From Diphasiastrum complanatum (taxonomy: Eukaryota; Streptophyta; Lycopodiopsida; Lycopodiales; Lycopodiaceae): a stretch of 64,000 bases of DNA. The notes below the pieces were generated by a model. The model made no database searches, was not told the DNA's origin, and saw only the letters and a program-made list of their open reading frames with translations. A program made the position numbers and the translations under genes. Location of the stretch: contig CM055095.1 in the NCBI GenBank assembly GCA_029204225.1, positions 50,354,841 through 50,418,840 on the forward strand, in the 5' to 3' direction. Positions 1 to 10,522 of this stretch are shown in pieces. Within the stretch, counting starts at the first letter, position 1; each line of letters begins with the position of its first letter.

Positions 1-390
1 AATTGACGAGAAATTAGATACCACACTTTCTGAAATGTTGCTTGTTTTCTTTGCCACCAAAGACATCATCAGTGGAAAGCAAAACACACTTTTCAGCTCA
101 TTCTCACTTATTGTCCACTACTCTGCAGTCCTGCACTTAGATTTGAAACTTTCTTGCAGCCACTGGCTTCCCCCAGTTTTGCCTTCATTCTTGTTGATGT
201 TTGGTCTTTGACAAAGTTTGGTTAGATTTTGTACTTATTAACTAGCTATAATCGACATCACATCTCTAAGTAAACGTCAAGCTGGTTGTTGGTGGGTCGA
301 GTGCTATTTAGCATTATTAAATCTGATCAGCTGCAGAGGACGGCATATCTGTGGGGATAGATTAACTACATGTTAAATTTAATGGATGGC
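1..390. other. No gene recognised
   Basis: AT-rich anonymous sequence. I see no coding frame, LTR end or RNA gene here. It lies downstream (minus-strand sense) of the Ty3 gag relic and may be decayed remains of the same element, but nothing recognisable is left. Confidence 0.4.
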
Positions 391-1158
391 CTATAGCCAT
401 TGTCTTGCCACTTGGCTGTGATTGGTCTTTGGAAAGAAAGGCTTCTTACCCTTTACGTCGGGCAAGACACCAGTCTCAGGCTTGGCCACACGAGTATCAT
501 CGTATATCCTGGCGACGCGAACAACATCCTCGAGGGTAAGAGGTTGGTTCCTCCTGACCTCTAGCTGATAGTCTCTTGGCAACCCAAGTATAAAATGCAG
601 CTTTACTAACAAAGGATCTATTCTAGTTGCAAAACGAGAATAGACCTCCTAAAATTCTTGTAAGTACTGATCCAGGGGCCGGTTCCCCATATGGATTGTT
701 GCATATTGACGATAAATTTCAAAATCATCAAGAATAGGAAGAAAGGCCACCTTAAAGGCCTTGCAAAAATCTTCCCAATTCTTAGGAACTTCAGGCTTAC
801 CCCTTACATCTTGCCACCACGAAAAAGCTTTACCTCGCAAGTACATGACAGCTAGATTGATCTTGCTATTGTCGGATGAATCGTGCATGGAGAAGTGCGA
901 ATTCCATTGATCCACCAACCACTGCAAGATCGCTTCCGGGGTTCTATCCTTCTTCTCCCCAGCAAAAACTTCAAGGGTGAACAAGGGTTGATGCACTAAT
1001 TGCCTTAACTGCGTCAACTCCTTCAATTCCTGCTGAACCCGATTGTGTTTGGATTGCATATCAATGATCTGTTGCTGTAAAATTGCAAGCAACATAGCAT
1101 CAAAATCAGTAACCTCCTTAGCAGGGGACATAGGCTGTGTGGTAGGATTAGGATCCAT
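391..1158 (-). pseudogene. Ty3/gypsy-type Gag relic, split by an in-frame stop
   Basis: Gag (capsid) fragment of a Ty3/gypsy-like retrotransposon. From the Met at 1158 it reads about 255 codons in one frame, interrupted only by a TAG at 649-651 that follows the segment LDQYLQEF. The same frame resumes at once and includes KLHFILGLPRDYQLEVRRN, so one nonsense codon breaks it. Typical features are an N-terminal coiled-coil-like stretch (QQQIIDMQSKHNRVQQELKE), the capsid motif YLRGKAFSWW and a distal DDFEIYRQYA block. No zinc knuckle, protease or RT follows; the frame ends after KKPFFPKTNHS. It is therefore an isolated 3'-truncated gag and not a working element. Assignment rests on recognising the retrotransposon gag fold motifs. 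A domesticated gag gene is possible but unlikely given the stop. Confidence 0.75.
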
Positions 1159-2941
1159 CTTACAAGAGTAAAGAGGTGAATCAAGAAAGAAGATGTAAGA
1201 TCAAAAACAGCTCAAGGTAAATAGATACAATCTGAGATCTGTTGGCTCTTCCTTTTCAAAATGGTATTGTCCATGGCTGCCAAAAAGATTACAAAGAGAG
1301 AGATGCACCACCACCTCCACCTCTACAACTAGAAAGTTCAAAAAAATACTTGTGTGTCAGAAGTGACGAATACCAAATTATACATGTAGTTGCATCGAAA
1401 CCAAGTTTGCTTTGCTACATGTTTAGATCATGCAAAGTATTGAATAACATTGAACTACCCTTGTACATCTACGGATTCTACACTCTATGGTTATGGGACC
1501 AACATGTATGCACCTGGAAGATGTTCTGATAGATCTTTAAGTCCTGTTGGCAATTCTTCTACCGGGTCATACCTTGGTGCACATCATGCAAGGTATTGTG
1601 TTCTTTAACACATATGGAAGAGCAATTATTGGTAATTGAAGCAAGCCTAATCCAAATTCTAACGTGACAAAACTTGATCCTCATTAGGTTTCATTTTATC
1701 TCTTGGTAGCACTCCTTCCTCAATTGAAAATTGCACAATTTAAACTTCTGAAACTGCATCAGGCTCCTTAATAACCTTTTTACCTTCAATTACCTACCCT
1801 TGCACAGAAGTCCTAAAATTTTCAGAATCATTCTGCACAGGCTGAGAAAGCTTCACCAGAAAACAAGGATCTCAGGATTGAGATGTCATTTTAACTTCTC
1901 TCAAAACTGTTCAGCTTTGAAGTTCTATCTCATTCACCAAAGCTGGTGATAAACCTATCCTGTTTATGCCATCCTGCAGATGGTTAAATTCATAAGCTTT
2001 AACTTTTCACTACCTTCATTTACCCACCCTTGTAAAGAGTTCCCAAACATCATTCTGCATAGACTGAGAAAGCTTCAGCAGAACGCAAAGATAACTTGAA
2101 AGTCATCAAGGTCTAAGAATTTCAGATGTCATTTCAACTTCTCTCACAACTCTTCAGCTTTTTTGGTTCTACCTCATATACCAAAGCTGGTAGGTGATAA
2201 ACCTCTCCTTTTCATGCCATCCTGCAGATGGTTGAAGTGATAAGCTTTAACTTTTCACTACAGTTGTTCAAAAGCCGTTGTGGTAGTGATGACAATTGCA
2301 CAATTAAAAAAAGGCTGTTGTAAATCAGACAAACTACAATATTAATAGAATCTTTTTCCAAATGAATCGACGGTGATAGTGTTCCATGGGTATCCAAGCA
2401 TAGCCTTTTCTGTGAATAAAACATATGCACCTTTGCTACTTCAATATCTTCATGACCATGGATAGGTTTCTGAAGCAAGGCCTTGGGCTGCCAACACAAA
2501 TAACACAAAAAATTCAGAGTCACACTTTAAAATAAGTTAGTCAAAAACTGATTAGCTTTCCATTCAAGCATAAACTGGAAATAAATCATGATACTGGCAC
2601 TAATTAGCTAAGTGCAATTTAGTCTTCACTTCTGTTAGCTTGAAAAAATTTCATCACTGACTACGGGTATGCTTCTCTTTTGCTAACTGTACCCCCCACA
2701 TATTTGTCATCCATCTGGCATTGCTGCTTGCAATCATCCTCTAAACAATAAACTGGAAGTTCAAAATTTGCTGAAAATCTGAACAAACTAGACAGGCTTT
2801 TGACTTTCACATGACTAAGCCAAAACAGAAAAGACCTGCAGAAACAGAAAAAATCTTATTTAGAGCACTCATTGGTTTTTAGTATTGGGAGCTTTGGGCA
2901 TTGGAAAATATACTTTGAAGGTAACACATTCTTACAAACAC
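1159..2941. other. Intergenic stretch without recognisable gene
   Basis: Short open frames occur on both strands, but none resembles a known protein or shows splice structure. The only structure seen is the roughly 240-bp tandem duplication at 1781-2261, listed separately. The right border is the 5' LTR of the outer copia element. Confidence 0.4.
1781..2261. repeat. Imperfect tandem duplication, two copies of about 230-250 bp
   Basis: The first copy runs from 1781 to 2010 and the second from 2011 to 2261. Both begin TACCTTCA(A/T)TTAC and end CTTTAACTTTTCACTAC. Shared blocks include TCATTCTGCA, CTGAGAAAGCTTCA, GATGTCATTT, CCAAAGCTGG and GCCATCCTGCAGATGGTT. Indels and substitutions separate the copies, so the duplication is not recent. 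It encodes nothing recognisable. Confidence 0.8.
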
Positions 2942-3350
2942 TGTTGAAATATAATGCCTATTTTACCCCTAGTGGCTAGGCACTTGCATGCACATATTTA
3001 TGATGTTGTAAGTTTATCACGGGGGCAACTTGTTTGTGATTATTTTGCACCCATCTTTGAAAATAGAGTTAGTAAGTGCAAGTTGGACCAAGTTGGCATG
3101 CCATGTGGCATGAGACTCAAGTGGGAGGTGACACCTCACTAGTTACTATCTATATAGATGATTGATCCTCAAGGAGGCCCACGCCCTCCTCTCTCTCTCT
3201 AATCAAGCTTTTTGAGTTCCTACTTTTGCTTTCTTGAGGTGCTAAGATTTCCATGGTTTTACATGCTTCCATAGCTAATTTCTTTCAAGCTTTCATGCTT
3301 TGTGTCTGTTATTGAGGTTAAGACACTCCATAGATAGACCTGAAAGTTCA
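2942..3350 (+). repeat. 5' LTR of the outer copia element
   Basis: About 409 bp. It starts TGTTGAAATATAATGCC and ends GAAAGTTCA. It matches the 3' copy at 13859-14173 over most of its length (shared CATGCCATGTGGCATGAGAC and AGGCCCAC..CCTCCTCTCTCTCTCTAATC). It also shares general layout with the LTR of the inner element (TGTTGAA.. start, CCCACGCCCTCCTCTCTC block, CTTTCATG..TTGAGGTTAAGA end). Confidence 0.9.
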
Positions 3351-3353
3351 TCG

Positions 3354-3366
3354 TGGTATCAGAGCA
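3354..3366 (+). other. Primer binding site (initiator tRNA-Met) of the outer element
   Basis: TGGTATCAGAGCA lies three bases after the LTR end. It is complementary to the 3' terminus of plant initiator tRNA-Met, the usual primer of plant copia reverse transcription. Confidence 0.85.
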
Positions 3367-3724
3367 GGTTCTTTAGCCTATGATTTGTGAAAGTTTGGAA
3401 ACTTCTAGAGCAATTTTCAGATTTCTGATTGAGGAGCTTAACTACAAAGTGAGAGAACTTTCTGTTGAGCAATCAGTTTTCAGAACAGGAAGCATAGCTG
3501 GACTACTGGTGGAGGAGCACAGCCATATCAAACTTTTTGGATTCTGGCAAATTCCCCCAAAAATTAAAGAGAGCAGCTTTTGGAGAAGCAAAGACTAAAG
3601 CTGCAGCTGTTGGGTATTAGTCAAGTGGCATAATACCCTAGCTTGGGTGAAACCCCAGTTCCTGAAACATCTCAATTCTTGAGTATTCTTTTGGAATTTC
3701 TTCTATTTGATTCAAGAATCAATC

Positions 3725-4229
3725 ATGGCTGGCCTAAGTGAGAGTCTACTCAATGAGTCAAGCAGATTGGATGGAACCAATTACAGGGTGTGGGAGTTTA
3801 AGATGCAGAAAAAGGATCTTCAAGATCAACTTGTTGGTGCATCCGTGATAGTGACATGGTTTCTATAGCTTTGAACGGCTTGTCAAATGCTTATCAGGGC
3901 TATGTCATGAGTCTCTCAGTAAGGGAGAAACTTCCCTCATTTCATGAGTTATGTGGCCTACTCATGCATGAAGAAGTGACGAGGAAGAACTTTTCTGAAA
4001 GGGAAGGTAATGATGAGCAGGCATTTGCTTCAAAGAAGAAGAAGCAGTCCAAAGGCAAGAAAAAGGGCAAATTCAACACTGATGAATCACCGTGAGCAGC
4101 AACAGATAGGTCAAATGCAAGTTGCAATTTTCTCAAAGTTCAGGTTCTTCATCTACACCTTAAAGAAAGGGTAATTGCAACTATTGCGGTACTTATGGGC
4201 ATTTTGCTTTTGAATACCGTAAGAAGTAA
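3725..4229 (+). pseudogene. Gag relic of the outer copia element
   Basis: Starts with ATG at 3725 (MAGLSESLLNESSRLDGTNY), parallel to the Gag start of the inner element. After VWEFKMQ, roughly 300 bp of the matching Gag sequence is missing and the frame is shifted. Gag sequence resumes from about 3856 (LNGLSNAYQGYVMSLSVREK). It is followed by a lysine-rich stretch and a stop at 4093-4095, then a zinc-knuckle remnant near 4168-4215. In that knuckle (CNYCGTYGHFAFEY) the last cysteine has become tyrosine. No functional nucleocapsid could be made. Read by direct comparison with the intact Gag at 6383. Confidence 0.85.
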
Positions 4230-4299
4230 AGTGAGCAAAAGAAAGGCAAGAAGCAAACCAGTCACTTTGCTGAGAAGGTTGCAAACAAAAATAATGAAG

Positions 4300-5515
4300 A
4301 CAATGGATAGTTTGAACTCTTTACTGCTGCATTGGCAACTCAAGCCACGAGTGTTGGTTGGTACATAGATTCTGGTGCCTCTAAACATATGACTCCACAT
4401 CGAGAGTGGTTTACTTCTTTTAAAGAAATAAATTGTGGACATTGTGTGTGCCTTGGGGACAACACAACACATCAGGTCAAAGGCAAGGGCAATGTATCTC
4501 TGAAGCTTCCTTCATGAGAAGTTAAGGTAATAAAGAATGCAATATTTGTACCTGGGTTAGCCAAGCACCTGCTTTCAGTTGGGGCTATCGCTAAACAAAA
4601 TATGACAATAGTGTTTGATGAATCTACTTGTTTACAATGTTTAGTAAAGGACAATGAGCATAATCAGAAGATTATTGCCAAAGGATCGCAGGAGGGTGGT
4701 CTTTATAGGTTTCACATTACTATCCTGAGTTAGGAATCCTATGTTGCTATGAGTATTGATAAGATATGGCCACCTGACTTATCAAAGCCTGCAGGTCCTG
4801 AAGAAACATGATATGGTAATTGGTTTACCCTTTATCAAGTTATGTAATTTCTATTTTGAAGGTGCACTTGGGAAACAACAGAGAAAGAAGTTTCCTAAGA
4901 ATGAAGTTGTCTAGGCAAAGCAAGTGCTTGAGATTGTACACTCAGATTTGTGTGGACCTATGCAAACTAGATCTGCCAGGGGGGGCTTTCTACTTCATGA
5001 CCTTCATCGATGACTTTTCACAAAAGGTATGGGTTTATTTTTTTAAGCAAAAATCTGAGGCAATCAAGTACTTCAAAATCTTTAAGGCTTTGGTTGAAAC
5101 TCAAACAGGCAAGAAGATTAAGGTACTCAGATCTAACAAAGGTGGTGAGTACATATCAGAATAGTTCATTGACCTATGCAACTCAAGTGGAATCAAGTGT
5201 CAGTTTGCTACTCCAAATACTCCTCAGCAAAATGGTATTGTTGAAAGGAAGAACATGTCCATAGTTGAGTGTGCAGACAGCATGCTCTAGGCTAAGGCGT
5301 TGCCAAACTCTTTTTGGGCTGAAGTTGTGTATACTGCTGTTTTTTTGTTAAACAGGAGCCCTATGAAGGCGGTGGAGGGAATTACACCTGAAGAGGCATA
5401 TCGTGGAAATAAGCCAAGGGTGGGACTACTTCGGGTATTTGGATGTACCGCCAATGCACACATATCCAAGGATGATAGGAAGAAGCTAGATGCAAAATCT
5501 GTCAGGGGCATATTC
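4300..5515 (+). pseudogene. Protease and integrase relic of the outer copia element, left part
   Basis: The aspartic protease motif WYIDSGASKHMTPH is visible within 4332-4517, ending at a TGA. The integrase core follows at about 4850-5515, with LRSNKGGEY in place of the usual LRSDKGGEY (the second catalytic Asp is replaced by Asn). There is a stop at 5162-5164, then a QQNGIVERKN-like block in a shifted frame, then NSFWAEVVYTAVFLLNRSP. The frame is cut at 5515 by the insertion of the younger element. Loss of a catalytic residue and several frame breaks make this clearly dead. Confidence 0.85.
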
Positions 5516-5913
5516 TGTTGAAGAGTAATGCCTATTTTACCCCTTTTGGCTAAGCATTAGTTAAGTTGTATTTAACTCATGGGGCATGTTTTAATTAAAT
5601 GCATGACCCCCCCTTTTGTTAAGTTATGTAAATTAGTGCAAGTGGCCCACTTGGCCAAGTAGCTCACTCCCATGGTTGACACCTAGACTTTCCATGCATG
5701 TAAAGGAGGTGCTTGCCTCACAAGGGATTTGGAGGACCCACGCCCTCCTCTCTCTCTAGCAATTCATTTCTTCTTGAGACTTTTGAGTTTGTGAGATGCT
5801 CGTGCAATTCTCCTTGTGTGTGATATATTTCCATAGCCAAGTTTTCTCAAGCTTTCATAGTTGATCTAGCATCTGAGTTAAGATACTCCATAGCTAGGTC
5901 TTGTAATTCTTCA
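5516..5913 (+). repeat. 5' LTR of the inner copia element
   Basis: Starts TGTTGAAGAGTAATGCC and ends TTGTAATTCTTCA, immediately followed by the primer site. Differences from the 3' LTR: TTT versus CAT within GTA...AAC near 5570 (two bases), CGTG versus CATG near 5811, and a CT repeat shorter by two bases near 5750. Confidence 0.95.
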
Positions 5914-5926
5914 TGGTATCGGAGCA
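5914..5926 (+). other. Primer binding site of the inner element
   Basis: TGGTATCGGAGCA abuts the LTR end. It matches the initiator tRNA-Met primer site TGGTATCAGAGCA with one A-to-G change. Confidence 0.85.
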
Positions 5927-6382
5927 GGTTGTCTAGCCTGTGAGTCTGAGAGTGAGAGAAACTTCAGTGCTTAGATTCTTGAGAAGATTCTTATCTTCTA
6001 CAAGCACCTCAATCTTGAAAGAGGGAGCATTTGATCTACAGGTGTCAGATCAGGTGGAGTCTTGCACTGTTGGTGAGCTATTGGCAAGGGGAGTGGGATG
6101 ATTTAAAAACTTTCTAAATCTGGCTAAGTTTTGGAGAGTTTTTCTGGAGGAGCTTACACAAAAGTAGGGCGCACTTTCTGTAGGGGCTTCTGGTTTCTGT
6201 TCCAGTGGAGCCTAGTGCTTGTGCTAGTGAGGCCACACCAAGTGGCAAAGACAAAAGCAGGAGCTGAAGGGTTGCCTTGAAGTGGCTACATACCCTAGTT
6301 TGGGGTTAAACCCTTGTTGCTGGAAGCTGTTCTTTTCTGATCTCTTTCAAATTGAGCTTCTGTTTTAAGCACAGATTTTAGC

Positions 6383-8242
6383 ATGGCAAGTCTTGGGGAG
6401 AGTTTGCTGGGTGAATCTAGCAAACTAGATGGCACAAACTACAGAGTGTGGAAGTTCAAGATAGCCAATATCTTGATGGATAAGAATTGCTGGGAGGTCA
6501 TGACAGGTACAGAACCTATACCAACATCTGATCCTGAATTGAAGGACTACATGAACAGGAGACATAAAGCTCATAGGATAATCAATCTTTCTGTCAAGGA
6601 CAATATTATTCCTCACATTTGCAATGCAAGGGATGCAGCTGATGCTTGGACAATTCTGAAGTCTATGTTTGAAACAGTGGATTCAGCCAAGCTGGTGTAT
6701 TTGCAAAACAAGTTACATACTCTCAAGATGGAAGCAAGTGCAACAATTGGTGATCATATTACAAAGGTCAAGGACCTATTGGATCAGCTTGCTTCAGTTG
6801 GAGAGAAAGTAAGTGACAGGAGTATTGTTCCCATAGTCTTGAATAGCTTGTCATTCAACTATCAAGACTATGTGATGTCCCTTTCTGCTAGGGAGAAACT
6901 CCCAACCTTTGGGGAGTTATGTGGTCTTCTTTTACAGGAGGAGATGAGAAGGAAGAATCTTTCTGAAAGGGAAGATAATCCAGAGCTTGCATTTGCTTCT
7001 AAGAAGAAGCAAAACTTTCAGAAGAAAGGCAAAGGCAAAAAGAAGAACTCAAAGCAAAGCTTGGAGCAGCAGGTGTCCAAGTTACAGGTTGGAGAGGAGT
7101 CAAGCACCAATTCCTCATCTACACCCAAGAGGAAGGGCAACTGCAACTATTGTGGTAAGTATGGGCATTTTGCTTTTGAATGCAGGAAGAAGCAAAGTGA
7201 TCAGAAGAAGGGAAAGAACCGGCAGAGTCACTTTGTTGACAAAGTTGCAGAGGAGGAGCAATCTGGTGTGCTTGAGCTATTCACCGCAGCCCTATCATCT
7301 GAATCCACATTTGGTGGATGGTACATTGATTCTGGAGCCTCAAAGCACATGACACCTCATATAGATTGGTTCAGCACCTATGAGGAGACAGAAGATAGCC
7401 AGCATGTTTGCCTTGGAGATAATTCTACACGTATGGTGAGGGGCAAAGGTACAGTTGCAATACAGCTATCATCAGGTGAGGTGAAGGAAATTAAAAGTGT
7501 GTTGCATGTACCAGGGTTGGCTAAGAACTTGTTATCTGTTGGTGCCATTACCAAACAGAACATGGTGGTAGAGTTTAATGATTCTAAATGTTTGGTAAAA
7601 GACAAAGAGAAGAACTTCAAAGTGGTAGCCAAGGGAATGCAAGAAGGAGGTCTTTACAAGCTTTTCACAACCATTCCTAGCCAAGAGGCCTTGTCTGCAA
7701 GAGATACTAATCGGGACAAGCTTTGGCATGAGAGATATGGTCATTTGAGTTACAAAAGTTTGCAAGTTTTGAACAGGCACAAAATGGTAGTAGATCTTCC
7801 TAGCATTAAGTCTTCTTCAGATACATGTGAGGCTTGTGCATTAGGGAAGCAACAGAGGAAAAAGTTTCCAAAGGAGAAAGCTACCAGGGCCAAGGGCATT
7901 CTTGAACTTGTGCATTCAGATTTATGTGGTCCCATGCAGGTCAAATCAGCAGGGGGGGCATACTATCTCATGACCTTCGTAGATGATTTCTCTCGGAAGG
8001 TATGGGTCTATTTTCTGAAACTGAAATCTGAAGCGTTCAAATACTTCAAACAGTGGAAAGCTATGGTGGAAAACCACACAGGAAAGAGGTTAAAGACTCT
8101 CAGGTCAGATAAGGGTGGTGAGTATATTTCTGATGAGTTCAAAGATCTTTGCAAAGCATGTGGGATAAAGAGACAGTTTACTGCTCCACATACACCGCAG
8201 CAAAATGGCGTGGCTGAGCGGAAAAACAGGTCTATAGTTTAG
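6383..8242 (+). CDS. Copia polyprotein, Gag-protease-integrase part (ends at a premature TAG)
   Basis: 619 codons from the ATG at 6383. Residues 1-230 are a UBN2-type Gag (LDGTNYRVWKFKI near the start). A basic region follows, with a CX2CX4HX4C zinc knuckle (CNYCGKYGHFAFEC) near residues 255-268. The aspartic protease active site WYIDSGASKHM is near 314-324. The integrase HHCC zinc-binding module (LWHERYGH..CEACALGKQ) lies near 450-495. In the DDE core, Asp is visible in HSDLCGP, Asp in LRSDKGGEY and Glu in NGVAERKNR. The frame ends right after RKNRSIV at TAG 8240-8242, where the outer element and the 22-kb copia segment have a Glu codon (GAG). A G-to-T change is therefore the simplest cause. 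The remainder continues in the same frame in the next entry. Confidence 0.92.
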   Translation: MASLGESLLGESSKLDGTNYRVWKFKIANILMDKNCWEVMTGTEPIPTSDPELKDYMNRRHKAHRIINLSVKDNIIPHICNARDAADAWTILKSMFETVDSAKLVYLQNKLHTLKMEASATIGDHITKVKDLLDQLASVGEKVSDRSIVPIVLNSLSFNYQDYVMSLSAREKLPTFGELCGLLLQEEMRRKNLSEREDNPELAFASKKKQNFQKKGKGKKKNSKQSLEQQVSKLQVGEESSTNSSSTPKRKGNCNYCGKYGHFAFECRKKQSDQKKGKNRQSHFVDKVAEEEQSGVLELFTAALSSESTFGGWYIDSGASKHMTPHIDWFSTYEETEDSQHVCLGDNSTRMVRGKGTVAIQLSSGEVKEIKSVLHVPGLAKNLLSVGAITKQNMVVEFNDSKCLVKDKEKNFKVVAKGMQEGGLYKLFTTIPSQEALSARDTNRDKLWHERYGHLSYKSLQVLNRHKMVVDLPSIKSSSDTCEACALGKQQRKKFPKEKATRAKGILELVHSDLCGPMQVKSAGGAYYLMTFVDDFSRKVWVYFLKLKSEAFKYFKQWKAMVENHTGKRLKTLRSDKGGEYISDEFKDLCKACGIKRQFTAPHTPQQNGVAERKNRSIV

Positions 8243-8254
8243 TGTGCGAGGAGC

Positions 8255-10522
8255 ATGCTCAAGGCGAAGGGGTTGCCAAATTCCTTTTGGGCAGTTGTTT
8301 TTCTATTGAATAGAAGTCCAACCAAAGCAGTTGAAGGAATCACGCCAGAAGAGGCATATAGTGGCAAGAAGCCCAAAGTGGGCAGCCTTCGAGTATTTGG
8401 GTGTACAGCATATGCACATATACCAAAGGACTTGCGGAAGAAACTTGATGCAAAATCCGTAAAGTGTGTCTTTCTTGGGTATAGTGAAGGTGAGAAAGCT
8501 TATGTGCTATATGATCTCGAAAACAGGAGGAAGATCCTAAGTCGAGATGTCATCTTTGATGAAGAGCATGCACCCAAGATACAGGAGCAGGAGAAGGAAG
8601 GAATTACTGAGTTCATACCCTTGATTGATTCCACGGATGAGGATCCTAGTCAAGAGTCTTGTAAGCCTCAAGTGCAAGAGCAACAACAGGAAATCGAACC
8701 TACTAGTTCGAGACCTCTTTTTGGCCAAGTACCAGAAGCAGAAGTTGGGGACAAACGGAAGACTAAAACAGTACCATGGGATACGTGGTCACCATCCACA
8801 TCACCTACTGCTAGGAAGAAGCTACCTAGGTGGTATTGGGAAACAATCAAAGAAGGTCAAATGATTGAAGAAGGAGAGAGCAGTGAACAGGGTGTCAGAA
8901 GATCTCTTAGGTCTCATGAGAGACAAGAGACTAACTTTGCTCTTATGTCCACTATTCTGAATGCAGATGAGCCACAATTCTTTCACGAAGCCGTGAGAGA
9001 AAAGGTATGGCAACATGCCATGCAGGAGGAGTACGACTCCATTGTCAAGAATGACACATGGGAGCTCACTACATTGCCAGAAGGGAAGCAACCAATAGGT
9101 TGCAAGTGGGTCTATAAGACCAAGTTTCATGCCAATGGAACAGTGGACAAGTACAAGGCAAGGTTGGTGGCGAAAGGCTATGCTCAGCAAGAGGGGCTAG
9201 ACTATGATGAGACATTCGCACCTGTTGCTAAAATGACATCTATCAAGACCGTTTTGGCTATAGCCTCATATTTTGATTGGGATGTCCATCAAATGGATGT
9301 CAAGAGTGCCTTTCTTAATGGGCACCTACAGGAGGAGGTTTACATGGAACAACCGCAGGGATTTGAAATAACAGGCAAGGAGAATCTGGTTTGCAGGCTT
9401 AGGAAAGCCTTGTATGGGCTCAAACAGGCGCCAAGGGCTTGGTATAGCCGAATTGATGAGTACTTTGCAAGGCAAGGGTTTGAGAAGAGTAAGTCTGATT
9501 GCAATCTTTATGTCTTCAGGGAAGGAGAAGACTTTGTGGTTGTTGTGCTCTATGTGGATGATCTACTCATCACGGGAAGCAATAAGAAGCTTATTGCTTG
9601 TGTTAAGAAGAATCTTTCTAATGAGTTTGAAATGAAAGATTTGGGTTTGCTACACTATTGCCTAGGAGTTGTTGAAGTTTGGAAAGGAAAGCGTTGTCTT
9701 TTTATCTCACAGGCAAAGTATGCACAGAAATTATTGAAGAAGTTTAACATGCAAGAAAGCAAACCAATCAGCACACCCATGGATGCAAGCAACAAGCCAT
9801 CAAAAGATGATGGTCCAGCATTTGCAGATGAGACGCTCTATCGTCAGTTAGTGGGCAGCCTGATTTACCTTACTACCACCAGGCCAGATATTGCTTATGC
9901 GGTTGGAATCGCAAGTCAATACATGTGTAAGCCTACCGAAGCACATTGGAAGGCAGCCAAGCGGATCCTACGATATGTGAGAGGGACAGTGACTTATGGG
10001 ATTGGATACACGGATGACGGGAACCTTCAGCTGGAAGGCTATTCAGATTCTGATTGGGCAGGTGATAGAGACGATCGGAGATCGACGACAGGCTATTGCT
10101 TCAGCCTAGGTTCAGGGGCTATATCGTGGTGCAATAAGAAGCAGCCTACTATTGCTCTATCGTCTACCGAAGCTGAGTACAGGGCGACTACGAGGTCCGC
10201 CTGTGAAGCCATTTGGTTACGCCGTCTACTTGAGGACATGCAGATTGCTCAAGTAAGACCTACATTGTTACATTGTGATAACCAAAGCTGCATTCAGCTT
10301 GCAAGGAATCCATTCTATCATGCACGGACAAAACATATAGAGGTGGACCAGCATTTTATACGAGAGAAAGTGCACAGTGGGGAGATCGAGCTAGTTTATT
10401 GCGACACCAACGACCAGACAGCTGATATTTTTACTAAACCACTTAGTAAAGATAAGTTTGAAAAGTTCAGAACTTTGTTGGGTGTCAGTTTGAATAAAAT
10501 TGCCATTAAGGGGGGGTGTTGA
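8255..10522 (+). CDS. Copia polyprotein, integrase C-terminus, reverse transcriptase and RNase H
   Basis: 755 codons in the same frame as the preceding entry; only the TAG separates them. It begins in the integrase C-terminal part (MLKAKGLPNSFWA). Five residues present in the outer element (between FWA and VFLLNRSP) are missing, a 15-bp in-frame deletion. An acidic linker follows. The RT starts near TWELTTLPEGKQPIGCKWVY and contains ARLVAKGYAQQEG, MDVKSAFLNG and the catalytic YVDD box (LYVDDLLITG). RNase H follows (GYSDSDWAGDRDDRRSTTG, ALSSTEAEYRA, DNQSCIQLARNP, HARTKHIEVD). The frame ends at 10520-10522, overlapping the first bases of the 3' LTR. RT and RNase H look intact. Expression as a separate protein from Met 8255 is unlikely to be biologically meaningful. 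Confidence 0.92.
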   Translation: MLKAKGLPNSFWAVVFLLNRSPTKAVEGITPEEAYSGKKPKVGSLRVFGCTAYAHIPKDLRKKLDAKSVKCVFLGYSEGEKAYVLYDLENRRKILSRDVIFDEEHAPKIQEQEKEGITEFIPLIDSTDEDPSQESCKPQVQEQQQEIEPTSSRPLFGQVPEAEVGDKRKTKTVPWDTWSPSTSPTARKKLPRWYWETIKEGQMIEEGESSEQGVRRSLRSHERQETNFALMSTILNADEPQFFHEAVREKVWQHAMQEEYDSIVKNDTWELTTLPEGKQPIGCKWVYKTKFHANGTVDKYKARLVAKGYAQQEGLDYDETFAPVAKMTSIKTVLAIASYFDWDVHQMDVKSAFLNGHLQEEVYMEQPQGFEITGKENLVCRLRKALYGLKQAPRAWYSRIDEYFARQGFEKSKSDCNLYVFREGEDFVVVVLYVDDLLITGSNKKLIACVKKNLSNEFEMKDLGLLHYCLGVVEVWKGKRCLFISQAKYAQKLLKKFNMQESKPISTPMDASNKPSKDDGPAFADETLYRQLVGSLIYLTTTRPDIAYAVGIASQYMCKPTEAHWKAAKRILRYVRGTVTYGIGYTDDGNLQLEGYSDSDWAGDRDDRRSTTGYCFSLGSGAISWCNKKQPTIALSSTEAEYRATTRSACEAIWLRRLLEDMQIAQVRPTLLHCDNQSCIQLARNPFYHARTKHIEVDQHFIREKVHSGEIELVYCDTNDQTADIFTKPLSKDKFEKFRTLLGVSLNKIAIKGGC
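10507..10516 (+). other. Polypurine tract of the inner element
   Basis: TAAGGGGGGG-type purine run immediately before the 3' LTR (10517), the expected plus-strand primer for LTR-element replication. The end of the polyprotein frame runs through it. Confidence 0.8.

Noticed and set aside
6987-7352. 121-codon frame overlapping copia Gag
   Set aside because: It lies in another frame of a clearly coding polyprotein, and the composition is that of a shifted Lys-rich region.
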